NCBI GenBank assembly: GCA_023415055.1
Contig: JAEZLZ010000052.1
Coordinates: 22,003-86,002 of the forward strand
DNA length: 64,000 bases
Origin: Bacillota bacterium
GTDB taxonomy: Bacteria; Bacillota; Clostridia; Lachnospirales; Lachnospiraceae
Reading direction: 5' to 3'
A model generated the notes under the pieces. It had not been told where the DNA came from and did no database searches. It saw only the letters and a program-made list of their open reading frames with translations. How positions within the stretch are numbered: position 1 is the stretch's first letter; every line of letters begins with the position of its first letter. This document shows, piece after piece, positions 34,863-44,335 of this stretch. Both the position numbers and the translations under genes were made by a program.

Positions 34863-35708
34863 TCAATCCTGAGAGGGCGGGGTTACAGTTCGTTCAGCAA
34901 GGCACTTTTTTAAATAATTGTTTGGGGAAAGCCCCAGTTCTTCTTTGAAAACCTTGCTGAAATAGTAGATGTTTTCATATCCCAGCATTTCTGCGATAGC
35001 GTTGACGGTATACATTCTGGAAGAAAGCATTTCCACGGCATAATCCATTCTGAGCTTGGTGATGTATTTTTTTGGAGTCAGGCCGTACCTAGTTACAAAC
35101 ATTTTCTTCAGATAGGAAACGCTGATTCCGCAGAGGGAAGCCAGGTAGGGAATGGAAATGTTTTCCGACGTATAGTGTTTGGAAATATAAGACACTGCAA
35201 GTTCGATCATTTTAAACTTATCCTTCGTGTTGTAGCGTTCGTCAAAAAGAATGACCAGTATCTTATAGAGGAGGGACATGGATTTCAGATAATAATCCTG
35301 TGCCTTTGCGGTCCACACGGTAAGGAGCTTCTCAAAGAGAACTCTCACGTCCTGATAGGCTGACATATCCATCGTAAAGGCTTCTTCAGACAGTGAGGTA
35401 TCTGTTTGAAAACTGATGTCGATGCAGGGACCGAACTCTTCTCTGTCCACAATGTATTCCCACATCTTACCGCTTGGCAAAAAACGCAGGGTGTCACTTT
35501 TGGTGTGCAGGATTTTTCCGTTGTATCTGACAGTGGTTTTGCCGGAAAGGTGAAAAATCAATTGATTATGTGGAACATAGACAGGATGATTTCTTCGGCT
35601 GCTAATGCTGTCGGGATTCTGAAAAATGACGATTTTTCCACCTACCGATTCCGGAGGAATATATAAAATACTATCGATGAATGTAATACAGAATTTGTTT
35701 GGAAACAA
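34863..35708 (-). CDS. AraC-family transcriptional regulator
   Basis: About 281 residues. An N-terminal cupin-like sensing part (PVYVPHNQLIFHLSGKTTVRY) is followed by a double helix-turn-helix (about 180-275): ISIPYLASLCGISVSYLKKM and NAIAEMLGYENIYYFSKVF with the family ending FKEELGLSPNNYLKK. It is divergent from the glycyl radical enzyme gene and separated from it by 270 bases that contain two copies of a CCAAAAA-type motif, its likely operators. It probably activates the cluster when its substrate is present. Confidence 0.92.
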   Translation of the reverse strand: MFPNKFCITFIDSILYIPPESVGGKIVIFQNPDSISSRRNHPVYVPHNQLIFHLSGKTTVRYNGKILHTKSDTLRFLPSGKMWEYIVDREEFGPCIDISFQTDTSLSEEAFTMDMSAYQDVRVLFEKLLTVWTAKAQDYYLKSMSLLYKILVILFDERYNTKDKFKMIELAVSYISKHYTSENISIPYLASLCGISVSYLKKMFVTRYGLTPKKYITKLRMDYAVEMLSSRMYTVNAIAEMLGYENIYYFSKVFKEELGLSPNNYLKKCLAERTVTPPSQD

Positions 35709-35797
35709 GGAAACTCACTCCTTTTTGGACGATATTTCTTGCTTCTGATTCTAGCACAAGGCACGGGGCTTTTCAAGAAAGGGAATCTTGTTTTGTG

Positions 35798-35875
35798 CCA
35801 AAAAGTATAAATTTCTCGTTACTGTTCGTAGAGTGCAAAAAAAGCCAACAGATTTTCTTTCCCAAAAAATATAAA
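35798..35875 (+). promoter_or_regulatory. putative AraC operators upstream of the glycyl radical enzyme
   Basis: CCAAAAAGTATAAA (35798-35811) and CCAAAAAATATAAA (35862-35875), same orientation, 64 bases apart (six helical turns). A third copy, CCAAAAAATACAAA (39884-39897), lies upstream of the solute-binding protein gene. Repetition at both promoters of the cluster suggests binding by the AraC protein. Confidence 0.55.
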
Positions 35876-35979
35876 GGAAGTCTTTTCTCTATTTTTTATC
35901 GGGTAGATGATGGTAAAATTCAGAGTATAAAATAAATATAAATTAACAAGTCATTGTAAGAATGCAGAGAGGTGTAATT

Positions 35980-38106
35980 ATGGAAGATAGAATCAGAAAA
36001 TTGACAGAAATAACACTGAAAGGTGATATGTATACAAAACCGATAAAAACGGAATTCGACAGGAAGGATCTGTTTTTGCCGGAAGCGGGAAAAGATGTAA
36101 AGCGTCTGTGCGAATATCTTTTGAATCAGGAGACTACGCTCACACCTTATTCCAAAATGACAGGAACTTTCCAGTTTGATGGATCTGTGGTGGGAGATGC
36201 TTTTAAAAGAGGCGGACATAAGGCTACACAAGAAGTCAATTCCCTGTTTTACTTAAAACCGCTGGAGAACCTTTCGACCATGGAGGCCCAGCATGCTACT
36301 GCAGATTATAAGAGAGTGCTGGAGATAGGCCTTGCAGGTATTATCGGAGAAATTGAAAAATCCATGAAGAGGCACTCCGGGAAAGAAGAAATGGAATTTT
36401 TGACGGGGCTTAAAAAGGTGGCGCAGACATTGATCGCATGGGCACGGAAATGTTCTGAGAGAACTTGGGAGTTTTCAAGAACGGTGGAGGATGGAACCAG
36501 TCGGAAGAATCTGGAAAGGCTCTCCTGGGCACTTCTGCGGGTACCTGAGAATGCACCTGCCAGCTTTTATGAGGCAGTTCTGAGCATCTATGTGTGCTTC
36601 AGTGCCAACGAGGACAGTGTGGGGCCGCTGGACCGTTACCTGAACGATTTCTATGAGAAGGATATAAGGGAGGGAATTCTCACCAGAGAGGAAGCCAAAG
36701 AATATCTTCAGGAACTGTTGTTAATGATACAGGCCAAGACACCTATAGAGAATCCCTATTTTACCAGAGGAGGACAGTCTCATTTCTGTGTGGGAGGCTA
36801 TCTGGAGAATGGGGAGGACGGCTGTAGGGATATTACGCGGCTGATCGTGGAAAGCCTTACGGAGCTGCCCATCTATATTCCGCAGGTCACCTTCCGGTGG
36901 ACAGAAAAGACCTCCCATGAGGACTTTAAATTCATGATGGACTGTGAACGAAAGGATCCTCACAAGAGAATCGCCTTTGCCAACGATGACAAACGGCTGC
37001 GGTGCTTTACGGAAAACTGCCATATTCCTTTTAAGAGAGCGGTGAATTTTACCCTCACAGGCTGTAATGAGCCTGCTTTTGCAGGAGCCATTACAGGGAG
37101 CAATTCAAAGGGCAATATTCTGCATTCCATGGAGACGGTGTTCCACAGAACGTCGGAAGAAATTATTGGCTGCGGAAGTTTTGAAGAATTTTACGAGATC
37201 TATGAGCGGGAGATGTTCGCGGATTTTGATATCATCTACGACTACGACGATAAATACAATCTGGAGAGAGCCAAGGATGTGAACTATATCTCAAGCCTAT
37301 TCTTTAACGGCTGTATCGAAAAGGCTAAAAGTCTGACCCAAGGAGGGTGTGATGTGGTGGTGGCTTCCCTGATGATGCTGGGCATCACCAATGTGATCGA
37401 TTCCCTGATCGTGGTAAAGCAGTTTGTCTATGAGGAAAAACTGGTTTCCATGGAAGAACTGGTGGCTGCAGTGCAGGAGAACTGGAAGGGGCATGAGGAC
37501 CTGCGGGAGGTCATTCTGAAAAAAGGGCAATTTTTCGGCAATGACGATGCTCTCTCAAACGGTGTGGCCAGGGTGCTTTATGACAGTATTTACAAATACT
37601 TAAAGGGGAAGACCAACGTATTCGGATACCCTATTGTGCTTGGCGATATCCTGGGCTACAACGAGCATCACAAATGGTTCGGGGATCAGACCATGGCTAC
37701 ACCAGACGGCAGATTTGCCGGTGATCGGCTAAAGTTCGGTATTTACCAAAGCGATGGAAGGGATCGGAGTGGCCTGACTGCACTGTTGAACTCCGTGGCC
37801 AAGGTAGATTTCCATGCTATCGCCTGCGGTAGCACGGCCACTAATATCTCCGTTGATGAGCAGATGATACAAAATGATGGCAATTTCGAAAAACTGGTGT
37901 GCATGTTTGAGACCTATTTCAGAAACGGCGGAGCCCATTTCCAACTCACCTACGTGTCCAGAGAGGAATTGTTGGAGGCAAAGGAAAAGCCGGAAGAGCA
38001 CTGCGGTCTCCGCGTCCGGGTCACAGGTTTTTCGGAGTATTTCTCAAGACTACAGGAGAGTGTGCAGGATGACATCATCGAGAGAACGTCTCACCAGGGG
38101 GACTGA
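35980..38106 (+). CDS. glycyl radical enzyme of unknown substrate
   Basis: About 708 residues. Both hallmarks are present: the active-site cysteine in LTGCNEPAF (C362) with a Glu two residues on, and the glycyl radical loop RVTGF (G683) near the C-terminus, ending SRLQESVQDDIIERTSHQGD. C-x-E is the arrangement in dehydratases and C-N/C-S lyases of this superfamily, but the usual loop is GCVEP; here N replaces V. It is shorter than most dehydratases (about 780-850). ATG 35980 follows GAGAGGTG; the ATG at 35962 overlaps this site. Its activase follows 58 bases later. The enzyme would cleave or dehydrate the compound taken up by the ABC system. Substrate not readable from sequence. Confidence 0.85.
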   Translation: MEDRIRKLTEITLKGDMYTKPIKTEFDRKDLFLPEAGKDVKRLCEYLLNQETTLTPYSKMTGTFQFDGSVVGDAFKRGGHKATQEVNSLFYLKPLENLSTMEAQHATADYKRVLEIGLAGIIGEIEKSMKRHSGKEEMEFLTGLKKVAQTLIAWARKCSERTWEFSRTVEDGTSRKNLERLSWALLRVPENAPASFYEAVLSIYVCFSANEDSVGPLDRYLNDFYEKDIREGILTREEAKEYLQELLLMIQAKTPIENPYFTRGGQSHFCVGGYLENGEDGCRDITRLIVESLTELPIYIPQVTFRWTEKTSHEDFKFMMDCERKDPHKRIAFANDDKRLRCFTENCHIPFKRAVNFTLTGCNEPAFAGAITGSNSKGNILHSMETVFHRTSEEIIGCGSFEEFYEIYEREMFADFDIIYDYDDKYNLERAKDVNYISSLFFNGCIEKAKSLTQGGCDVVVASLMMLGITNVIDSLIVVKQFVYEEKLVSMEELVAAVQENWKGHEDLREVILKKGQFFGNDDALSNGVARVLYDSIYKYLKGKTNVFGYPIVLGDILGYNEHHKWFGDQTMATPDGRFAGDRLKFGIYQSDGRDRSGLTALLNSVAKVDFHAIACGSTATNISVDEQMIQNDGNFEKLVCMFETYFRNGGAHFQLTYVSREELLEAKEKPEEHCGLRVRVTGFSEYFSRLQESVQDDIIERTSHQGD

Positions 38107-38164
38107 TGAAAGCTTAATCTGACAAAATTTTCCTCTGCCTGTAGGCCATAGAAAGGTGTAGATA

Positions 38165-39016
38165 ATGGAGAAAGATAAGACGATTTGTGCGACTATATTT
38201 GACATACAGAGAGGGTCCACGATGGACGGACCGGGAATCCGGACAACGGTATTTTTTAAAGGCTGCAACTTGCGGTGCAGGTGGTGTCACAACCCAGAGA
38301 GCCAGGCCTTCCGACCTCAGCTGATGTTTTACAGAAATAAGTGTACCGGATGCGGCAAATGCAAGGAGGTCTGTCCTTACCATTTGGAAAACTGTACTCT
38401 GTGCGGAAAGTGTGAATTGTTCTGCCACCATGATGCCAGAAAACTTTGCGGCAGAGAATACACAGTTGAAGAGGTATGGGAACAGGTGGTAAGCGATAAG
38501 GCTTTCTACAAAAATTCCGGCGGAGGGGTGACCTTTTCCGGCGGTGAATGTATGTTGCAGCTGGATTTTCTGACAGAAATAGCAAAAAAGTGCGCAGAAG
38601 CGGGGATTCACACAGCTGTGGATACAGCTGGCAATGTGCCTTGGGAAAGCTTTGAAAAGATCATGCCTTATACGGATTTATTCCTCTATGATATGAAATG
38701 TTTTTCAGGAGAACTGCACATGGAGAATACGGGGGCTTCTAATAAGCTGATTTTAGAAAACCTGAAAAAGTTGTCCGAACGGACAGATATTTTAGTGAGA
38801 ATACCTATCATTCCGACTGTCAATGACGGAGAAGAAGAGCTGGCAAAGATGTCAGATTTTCTAAAGGCGCTGGATGTGCCGCCGGCAGTGGAGCTGCTGC
38901 CCTACCACAGGCTGGGTGAGGGCAAGTGTGATGCTCTGGGAATGAAATGCACAGAGTATCCGGTGCCGGATAAAGAACAAATGCAGGGGTACCGGGAGGT
39001 CTTTGGCATTGTCTGA
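38165..39016 (+). CDS. glycyl radical enzyme activase (radical SAM)
   Basis: About 283 residues. The radical SAM cluster motif C-x3-C-x2-C is in GCNLRCRWCHNPES (about 36-49). Two further ferredoxin-type clusters lie in an insert: CTGCGKCKEVC and CTLCGKCELFC (about 60-97). The rest shows VTFSGGECMLQ and LYDMKC, typical of the family. It uses SAM to form the glycyl radical on the enzyme encoded just upstream. ATG 38165 follows AAAGGTGTAG. The end overlaps the esterase frame. Confidence 0.93.
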   Translation: MEKDKTICATIFDIQRGSTMDGPGIRTTVFFKGCNLRCRWCHNPESQAFRPQLMFYRNKCTGCGKCKEVCPYHLENCTLCGKCELFCHHDARKLCGREYTVEEVWEQVVSDKAFYKNSGGGVTFSGGECMLQLDFLTEIAKKCAEAGIHTAVDTAGNVPWESFEKIMPYTDLFLYDMKCFSGELHMENTGASNKLILENLKKLSERTDILVRIPIIPTVNDGEEELAKMSDFLKALDVPPAVELLPYHRLGEGKCDALGMKCTEYPVPDKEQMQGYREVFGIV

Positions 39017-39686
39017 TGTGATGAAAGAATGTAAATACAAGAAGCTGCAATATGTAGTTCATTTTCCCGAAGATTTTAAAAAGGAAAAAGAATACCCTGT
39101 CATTCTCTTGCTGGCGGGAGCAGGAAGCCGTGGGGATGATATCAGTCTGGTGCGTTCCAGTCTGCTTTTTCCGGCGGCAGAGAACTTTCACCTGAATACA
39201 GTAATCTTTGCGCCTCAGTGTTATGCGGACTCATGGTTTGATATTTTTGAGCAGCTGATAGAGTTTGCAGAGTATGTGATCGGCGGAGAGTATGCCGATG
39301 AGGATAGGATATATCTGATGGGCTCCAGTATGGGCGGTTACGCAGTCTGGCAGTTGGCTATGTCCAGGCCAGAGTGGTTTGCGGCCATCGTCCCCATTTG
39401 CGGAGGCGGCATGTACTGGAATGCAGCCAGACTGAAGCACATGGGGGTCTGGGCTTTCCATGGAAGTGAGGATCCCATTGTGCTCTGTGAAGAGAGCCGG
39501 AAAATGGTAAACAACATCAACAGAAACGGCGGGGATGCCAGACTGACCATTTGGAAAGATGTGGGTCATGATTCCTGGGGGAAGACGTATCAGTACATGC
39601 AACTATATGAATGGCTGTTTCGACAGAGGCGGCGGGAATACCAGCCGGAGAAGAGTGCATATGACAATCCGAAGGAATTTGGATGA
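39009..39686 (+). CDS. alpha/beta-hydrolase, esterase type
   Basis: About 225 residues. The nucleophile elbow is GSSMGGYAVW (Ser in GxSxG, about residue 115); Asp in HGSEDPIV and His in VGHDSW complete the triad. The fold and motifs resemble phospholipase/carboxylesterase and feruloyl-esterase-like enzymes. No signal peptide, so it acts in the cytoplasm. GGGAGGT (38994-39000) points to TTG 39009 as start; ATG 39021 is an alternative. It probably removes an ester group from the imported compound. Confidence 0.8.
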   Translation: MSDVMKECKYKKLQYVVHFPEDFKKEKEYPVILLLAGAGSRGDDISLVRSSLLFPAAENFHLNTVIFAPQCYADSWFDIFEQLIEFAEYVIGGEYADEDRIYLMGSSMGGYAVWQLAMSRPEWFAAIVPICGGGMYWNAARLKHMGVWAFHGSEDPIVLCEESRKMVNNINRNGGDARLTIWKDVGHDSWGKTYQYMQLYEWLFRQRRREYQPEKSAYDNPKEFG

Positions 39687-39979
39687 GGAATATAAAAACG
39701 CGCTGATGTGAGGGTGCTCAGAGAGTTCCATAAAGTATAAAGATACCAATTTGTACATTATGCTGTGAAGCGTGTCAAGAAAATAGATATATAAAGCATA
39801 TTTATATGAAATATATTGAAAAGATAAGAATTCATATTATATATTGAAGTGTTCAGACAGAGAACTAGGTAGAATGTCTTGTACCAAAAAATACAAAAAA
39901 AGCAATATATACATTCTTTTTTTTTAGGAAGAATGTACAATATAGGATGTAAGAATTACTAAATCGGGAGGAAATTTAC
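39687..39979 (+). promoter_or_regulatory. promoter region of the ABC importer genes
   Basis: 293 bases without a gene. CCAAAAAATACAAA (39884-39897) is the third copy of the putative AraC operator. AT-rich sequence with TATA-type hexamers follows, but a unique promoter cannot be named. Confidence 0.45.
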
Positions 39980-41482
39980 ATGAAAAAAAGAAACACGTTT
40001 AACAAACTTTGGTCATTACTGTTATGTATGACCATGCTCGTAACTTTTGTGACAGGCTGTGGCTCTTCAGAAACACAGGAGCCTGACGACGGTGAGGCAG
40101 TTGTCGAGGAAAAAACTGATGAAAGCAGTGAAGAAAAAACTGATGTGAAAGTTGAAGTTGCTACTTCCGGATATCAGATTAATGAGTCTCTGAATCTGGA
40201 CGAAGAAGTGACTTTGTCTATCTATGGCCCGGGTTTGTTCTCTTCAGGCGCAGAAGGTCTCGAAGAAATCACAACAGGTCTTTTCAAATCTGGTTATAAT
40301 GAGCTTGCGGCTCGATGGAATGAACTGTATCCCAACTGTGCTCTGGAGATTGAGGATATCCCGTGGGATAACTATCAGAGCGCAATCCAGACGGCAGCTC
40401 TGAGCGGTGGCATAGATATTATGGTGCATGGGCATATCGATGGACTAGCAGAGAATTTGAAACCTTATCTGGACGCTGATCCGGAATTTACTGAGCAGCT
40501 GTTTACACATACCACAGTAAAACCGGCAACCACCAACAATGATGATGAGACTCCTATCCAGGGTCTGGCCATGGTACTTGGTCCTCTGGTGGTGTGGGTT
40601 GACACAGAAATTTTTGAACATTACGGTGTTGAGTTGCCGGAGGACGATTGGACATACTATGACCTGATCGAGATCGCAGAGCAGCTGACAGGCACCGACC
40701 CTGTTACCGGAGAACAGACCTATGGTGTTCAGTATTACAGTCCAAGCGGCGCTAACTTGCAGTTCAACTATACGCAGGCGGCACTTGCCTGCGGAGCCAA
40801 GGCGTTTGAATTGGGCGAGACGATAGAAGATGCAAAGGTAAATTTTGCCACCAAGGAGAGTGTGGAAGCTTTTGAGATCATTCAGGCCATGGCAGCCTGT
40901 GCATGCCCTGATACCATTGAGGGTGTGGATGTAAGCAACGTTATCGATGGTAATAACAACTGGGCTATGATGTTTTCTACAGAAATCCTTAACAATTCTG
41001 TCCTAATAGAGAAGAATGGTCTGGCAGACCGCTATGTGGTGATGAATACCCCTGTCTGCCATGCGGGAGAGTATGAAGGAGTACCTACACCATGGGCAGG
41101 TGAGACTACGTTGGCTATCTATAAAGATTCTGAGAAGAAGGATTGGGCATGGGAATTCATCAAGTTCATACTCACAGATGACGTGGCAGTTTCCTGGCTG
41201 GCAAGTTCCAATTTAATGATTCCTAACAATAAGGACGGTGTTACGGCTATGGCATCTGTTTTGACTGAAGAACAGATGGAAGTATGCCAGTATGCCCTGG
41301 ATACGCTGCCTTCAACTTACAATAACAGCTGGAATTACGTGAGAAATGGCAGGATAGCTAACATAAACGGAACCGCTATGGTGACCGCAGTAGACAATGT
41401 GGTGAAGGGAGTCATGACGCCTCAGGAGGCAGCTGATTTCTTGCAGCAGTCCGCGGAGGAGAGTATGAAATCACAACAGTAA
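39980..41482 (+). CDS. ABC transporter solute-binding lipoprotein
   Basis: About 500 residues. A lipoprotein signal (LWSLLLCMTMLVTFVTGC, Cys about 27) is followed by an acidic linker and a family 1 extracellular binding protein: EDIPWDNYQSAIQTAALSGG and IMVHGHIDGLAENLKPY near the N-lobe and PTPWAGETTLAIYKDS and WEFIKFILTDD later. This class usually binds sugars or oligosaccharides, but glycans with amino groups and other solutes are known. ATG 39980 has GGGAGG upstream. Its permeases are 1 kb downstream, separated by a transposase remnant. Confidence 0.92.
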   Translation: MKKRNTFNKLWSLLLCMTMLVTFVTGCGSSETQEPDDGEAVVEEKTDESSEEKTDVKVEVATSGYQINESLNLDEEVTLSIYGPGLFSSGAEGLEEITTGLFKSGYNELAARWNELYPNCALEIEDIPWDNYQSAIQTAALSGGIDIMVHGHIDGLAENLKPYLDADPEFTEQLFTHTTVKPATTNNDDETPIQGLAMVLGPLVVWVDTEIFEHYGVELPEDDWTYYDLIEIAEQLTGTDPVTGEQTYGVQYYSPSGANLQFNYTQAALACGAKAFELGETIEDAKVNFATKESVEAFEIIQAMAACACPDTIEGVDVSNVIDGNNNWAMMFSTEILNNSVLIEKNGLADRYVVMNTPVCHAGEYEGVPTPWAGETTLAIYKDSEKKDWAWEFIKFILTDDVAVSWLASSNLMIPNNKDGVTAMASVLTEEQMEVCQYALDTLPSTYNNSWNYVRNGRIANINGTAMVTAVDNVVKGVMTPQEAADFLQQSAEESMKSQQ

Positions 41483-41599
41483 GTTGATGGAAATGGCATA
41501 TACCTGATAGAGTGCTGAGAAACAGCATCAAGGAAACTCCAGTGTTTTTAATATGCATTGAATGGATACATAAAAATTGCAGGTGAAAGAGTCAGAAGT

Positions 41600-41632
41600 C
41601 CGGAGAAGGCAAGGCTGAGATGCCTTCTCCGG
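41600..41632 (+). terminator. strong hairpin after the solute-binding protein gene
   Basis: CCGGAGAAGGCA (41600-41611) pairs perfectly with TGCCTTCTCCGG (41621-41632) across 9 bases, followed by CTTTGC. It could weaken transcription from the binding-protein gene into the permeases, giving excess binding protein, or it may be an insertion-sequence end. Confidence 0.5.
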
Positions 41633-41639
41633 CTTTGCT

Positions 41640-42412
41640 ATAAGACCGAGGTTTACCCTATAGATGAGGCAGAGCCCCATGGTATGGGCGTTGTTCTTCT
41701 TGAACTTGAAGAAAGTGGACCATTTGGGGAGCTGGTTGAGAACCATGTCAAAGAAATTGACAGTAAACTCCCGGTAAACATACCGGAGTTTATATTTCCA
41801 GCGTTCGAACATCGGGAGATCGGCAGGCAGCTTTTTGAGATTACGTTTATAGAATGAGCAGTTGTCGTTGATACACTTATGTTTCCCGAAATGTTTCCGG
41901 TCTTTGACAGGCTGGAGGGCATGGCCGCAATAGGGGCACTGAAGTTTTAAGGGAGTAGTTACTTTTTCGACATTCACAAAGGTTTGACCACAGATCATGC
42001 ATTTGAACTGCTCACACCTACCGGTATTATCGTAGATGTAATCATGAGGAGCGCCACAGAGAGGGCAGAGGACATCTTCAGGAACCGGGCGAGGCTTGCC
42101 GTTGCGAGGTTTAATCGGTTTTACCTTATACCCGTAACGGAGAAGATAGTATTCTTCCCAGAGCTACCAGTCCTGTTGTACAAAGGGAATAATGACGGGA
42201 AGCTTATCGGATGCGAATTTCTGGTATTTGGGGCTGTGGAGTTCATCATGAGCCCACTGCTTGAGCGGTATGTATCTGCAGATAAAGAGAATGAGCCAGT
42301 AGATTTGCTGATGTTGTTCTTGAATGATAGTAAGTAAATAGGGTATAATGAAGTCCATAAGCAATGATTTACTTTTCGTATTTTGTTGAGTTTGGTCGCT
42401 TACATTATACAT
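41640..42412 (-). pseudogene. transposase remnant with zinc ribbons
   Basis: N-terminal part of a DDE-type transposase. From ATG 42412 the frame runs 82 codons to an in-frame amber codon (42166-42164), then stays open through KPRPVPEDVLCPLCG, IYDNTGRCEQFKCMICGQTF, LKLQCPYCGHAL and NDNCSFYKRNLKKL: three or four C-x2-C zinc ribbons. The catalytic core is missing after about 41640. Overlapping + strand frames are shadows. The remnant splits the ABC importer genes without removing any of them. Its insertion-sequence family is not certain. Confidence 0.7.
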
Positions 42413-42534
42413 AGAAAAGGGGGGTCATTGCTTTTTTATTTTTAAAAGTGGTGAAATCCTTGAAAATATAAGGTTTTTAAGAAAAATTGGACTGTAGAAC
42501 TTTATAGTACCAATGAAATGTGGAAGGTGACAGA

Positions 42535-43449
42535 ATGAGAATAAAAGTGAAAAAGAAGGATATTAAGAGAAATTTTATTTGGTATACCTTTATTATTATA
42601 CCTATAATCACCTTGGCGGTGCTGACCTACAAGCCGATGATGATGTCTATTTATTATTCTTTTACCAATATGAAGACCTACGGTATGGAATATGAGATAG
42701 TGGGATGGAAAAACTACAAGAATTTGATATCTAACAGCATGTTTTTAGGTGCGCTGAAAAATACAATACTTCTGGCTGTCTATGGACTTCTGACTATACC
42801 TCTGGGCTTCCTTCTGGCCAATGCATTCAACGGTCTGGGCCGTACTAAGCTGCAGAGTTTCTTCCGGGTGGCTTTTTATATGCCAAACATCATCACCGGT
42901 GTCAGTGTGGTTCTGGTGTTCCAGTATGTACTCAAGGGGAATGGAGGCCTTTTGAATGAATTTCTGTCCCTGCTCACCGGACAGGATATCGCCATTGGGT
43001 GGCTGTCCAATTACCGATATTCTCACATCGGAGCGACAATCTTGTATATCTGGATGAATCTGGGCTATGCCATGCTGATCAATCTGGCAAATCTTCAGTC
43101 CATTCCAACAGAAATCTATGAGGCGGCGGCCATCGATGGTGCATCTCCTTTAAAGAAGATGTGGTATATTACCATTCCTCAGATGAAATCCTGCTTTGCC
43201 TTCCTGCTGATTACCAGTATGATCGGAGGTTTGTCACGCTTTACCGATTTGTTCATTCTGGGTGGCAACACACCTGCAGGTAAGCCTAACGGAACCTTGA
43301 TGACCATCCTGATGTACATTTACCAGTACAGCTTTGAGACACCTCAGTATGGTACTTCCTCTGCAGGTGCAATGGTGCTGTTTGTGATTGTCATGGCCTT
43401 TACGGTCTTGAATCTGAAAGTGTCTGGTTTCTTGAAGGAGAGTGAATAG
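42535..43449 (+). CDS. ABC transporter permease (sugar type, first)
   Basis: About 305 residues with six membrane helices, beginning FIWYTFIIIPIITLAVLTY. The cytoplasmic EAA loop is YEAAAIDGASPLKKMWYITI (about 200-220), which contacts the ATPase. ATG 42535 with GGAAGGTGA upstream is preferred over GTG 42520. Overlap with the next gene indicates co-translation. No dedicated ATPase gene is in the cluster; CUT1 permeases often share an MsmK-like ATPase. Confidence 0.93.
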   Translation: MRIKVKKKDIKRNFIWYTFIIIPIITLAVLTYKPMMMSIYYSFTNMKTYGMEYEIVGWKNYKNLISNSMFLGALKNTILLAVYGLLTIPLGFLLANAFNGLGRTKLQSFFRVAFYMPNIITGVSVVLVFQYVLKGNGGLLNEFLSLLTGQDIAIGWLSNYRYSHIGATILYIWMNLGYAMLINLANLQSIPTEIYEAAAIDGASPLKKMWYITIPQMKSCFAFLLITSMIGGLSRFTDLFILGGNTPAGKPNGTLMTILMYIYQYSFETPQYGTSSAGAMVLFVIVMAFTVLNLKVSGFLKESE

Positions 43450-43450
43450 T

Positions 43451-44290
43451 ATGAAGAAGAGAATTATCTACAGAAACAGAGGGAAAATTATAACAAGTAT
43501 TATTTTGGCAGCGCTGCTGTTTATTCTGTTGGTTCCACTGTGGTGGGCCATTACCCTCTCTTTTGACGGGAATGCCATTACAAGTCTGCCGAACTTTACA
43601 TGGTGGCCGAAGAATTTTTCCTTAAAGGGCTATAAGTATGCTTTCGAGCGGATTGAACTGCTCAGATACTACAGGAATACCATTTTTATTACGGTGGTCA
43701 ATACAGTGATTTCTGTGTTTTTTGCCCTGGTGGCAGGCTATGCTTTTGCCAAGGGACGCTTTTTTGGTAAGAAATTCTGGTACTTCTACATGCTGGCTGT
43801 GATGATGATTCCCTTTGAGACACGTATGATACCGCTGTATCTACAGTACAGTGATTGGGGAATGATTGATACCTACTGGCCTTTGATCCTGGGGAATTTT
43901 GCCTATGTCTATGGAATCTTTTTTGCCAGGACCAATATCGATGCTCTCCCGGACTCGCTGAGAGAAGCTGGTAAGATTGACGGCATGGGAGAGTGGGGCT
44001 GCTTTTTCAAAATCATATTGCCTTTGAGCAAACCGGTGATAGCTACTCTGGCCATTCTACAGATCATCACTCAGTGGAATAACTATCTCTGGCCGCTAAT
44101 CGTGATCCGTTCTTCGGAGAAGCATTTGATCTCCGTTGGTGTGTCCCTGTTCAACGCATCGGAGACTGCACGCCTGTATGGACCCCGTTTATCGGTAGCT
44201 GTGCTCAGTGCCATCCCGCTTGTTATTGTATTTCTGTTCCTCCAGAAGTATATAGTAGAGAGCGTGGCAGTGTCAGGTATCAAGCAGTAG
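43451..44290 (+). CDS. ABC transporter permease (sugar type, second)
   Basis: About 279 residues, six membrane helices (IITSIILAALLFILLVPLWW first). EAA loop: LREAGKIDGMGEWGCFFKII. ATG 43451, just after the stop of the first permease, follows GAAGGAGAG; GTG 43442 is less likely. It pairs with the first permease as the heterodimeric channel. Confidence 0.93.
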   Translation: MKKRIIYRNRGKIITSIILAALLFILLVPLWWAITLSFDGNAITSLPNFTWWPKNFSLKGYKYAFERIELLRYYRNTIFITVVNTVISVFFALVAGYAFAKGRFFGKKFWYFYMLAVMMIPFETRMIPLYLQYSDWGMIDTYWPLILGNFAYVYGIFFARTNIDALPDSLREAGKIDGMGEWGCFFKIILPLSKPVIATLAILQIITQWNNYLWPLIVIRSSEKHLISVGVSLFNASETARLYGPRLSVAVLSAIPLVIVFLFLQKYIVESVAVSGIKQ

Positions 44291-44335
44291 TGATATCTTG
44301 AAGAGACGAGGCAGAAAGGAGATAGGAGGAGAAAG

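Noticed and set aside
41558..42337. Plus-strand frames of 99 and 117 codons between the binding protein and permease genes
   Set aside because: Antisense shadows of the transposase relic, which has clear zinc ribbons on the minus strand.
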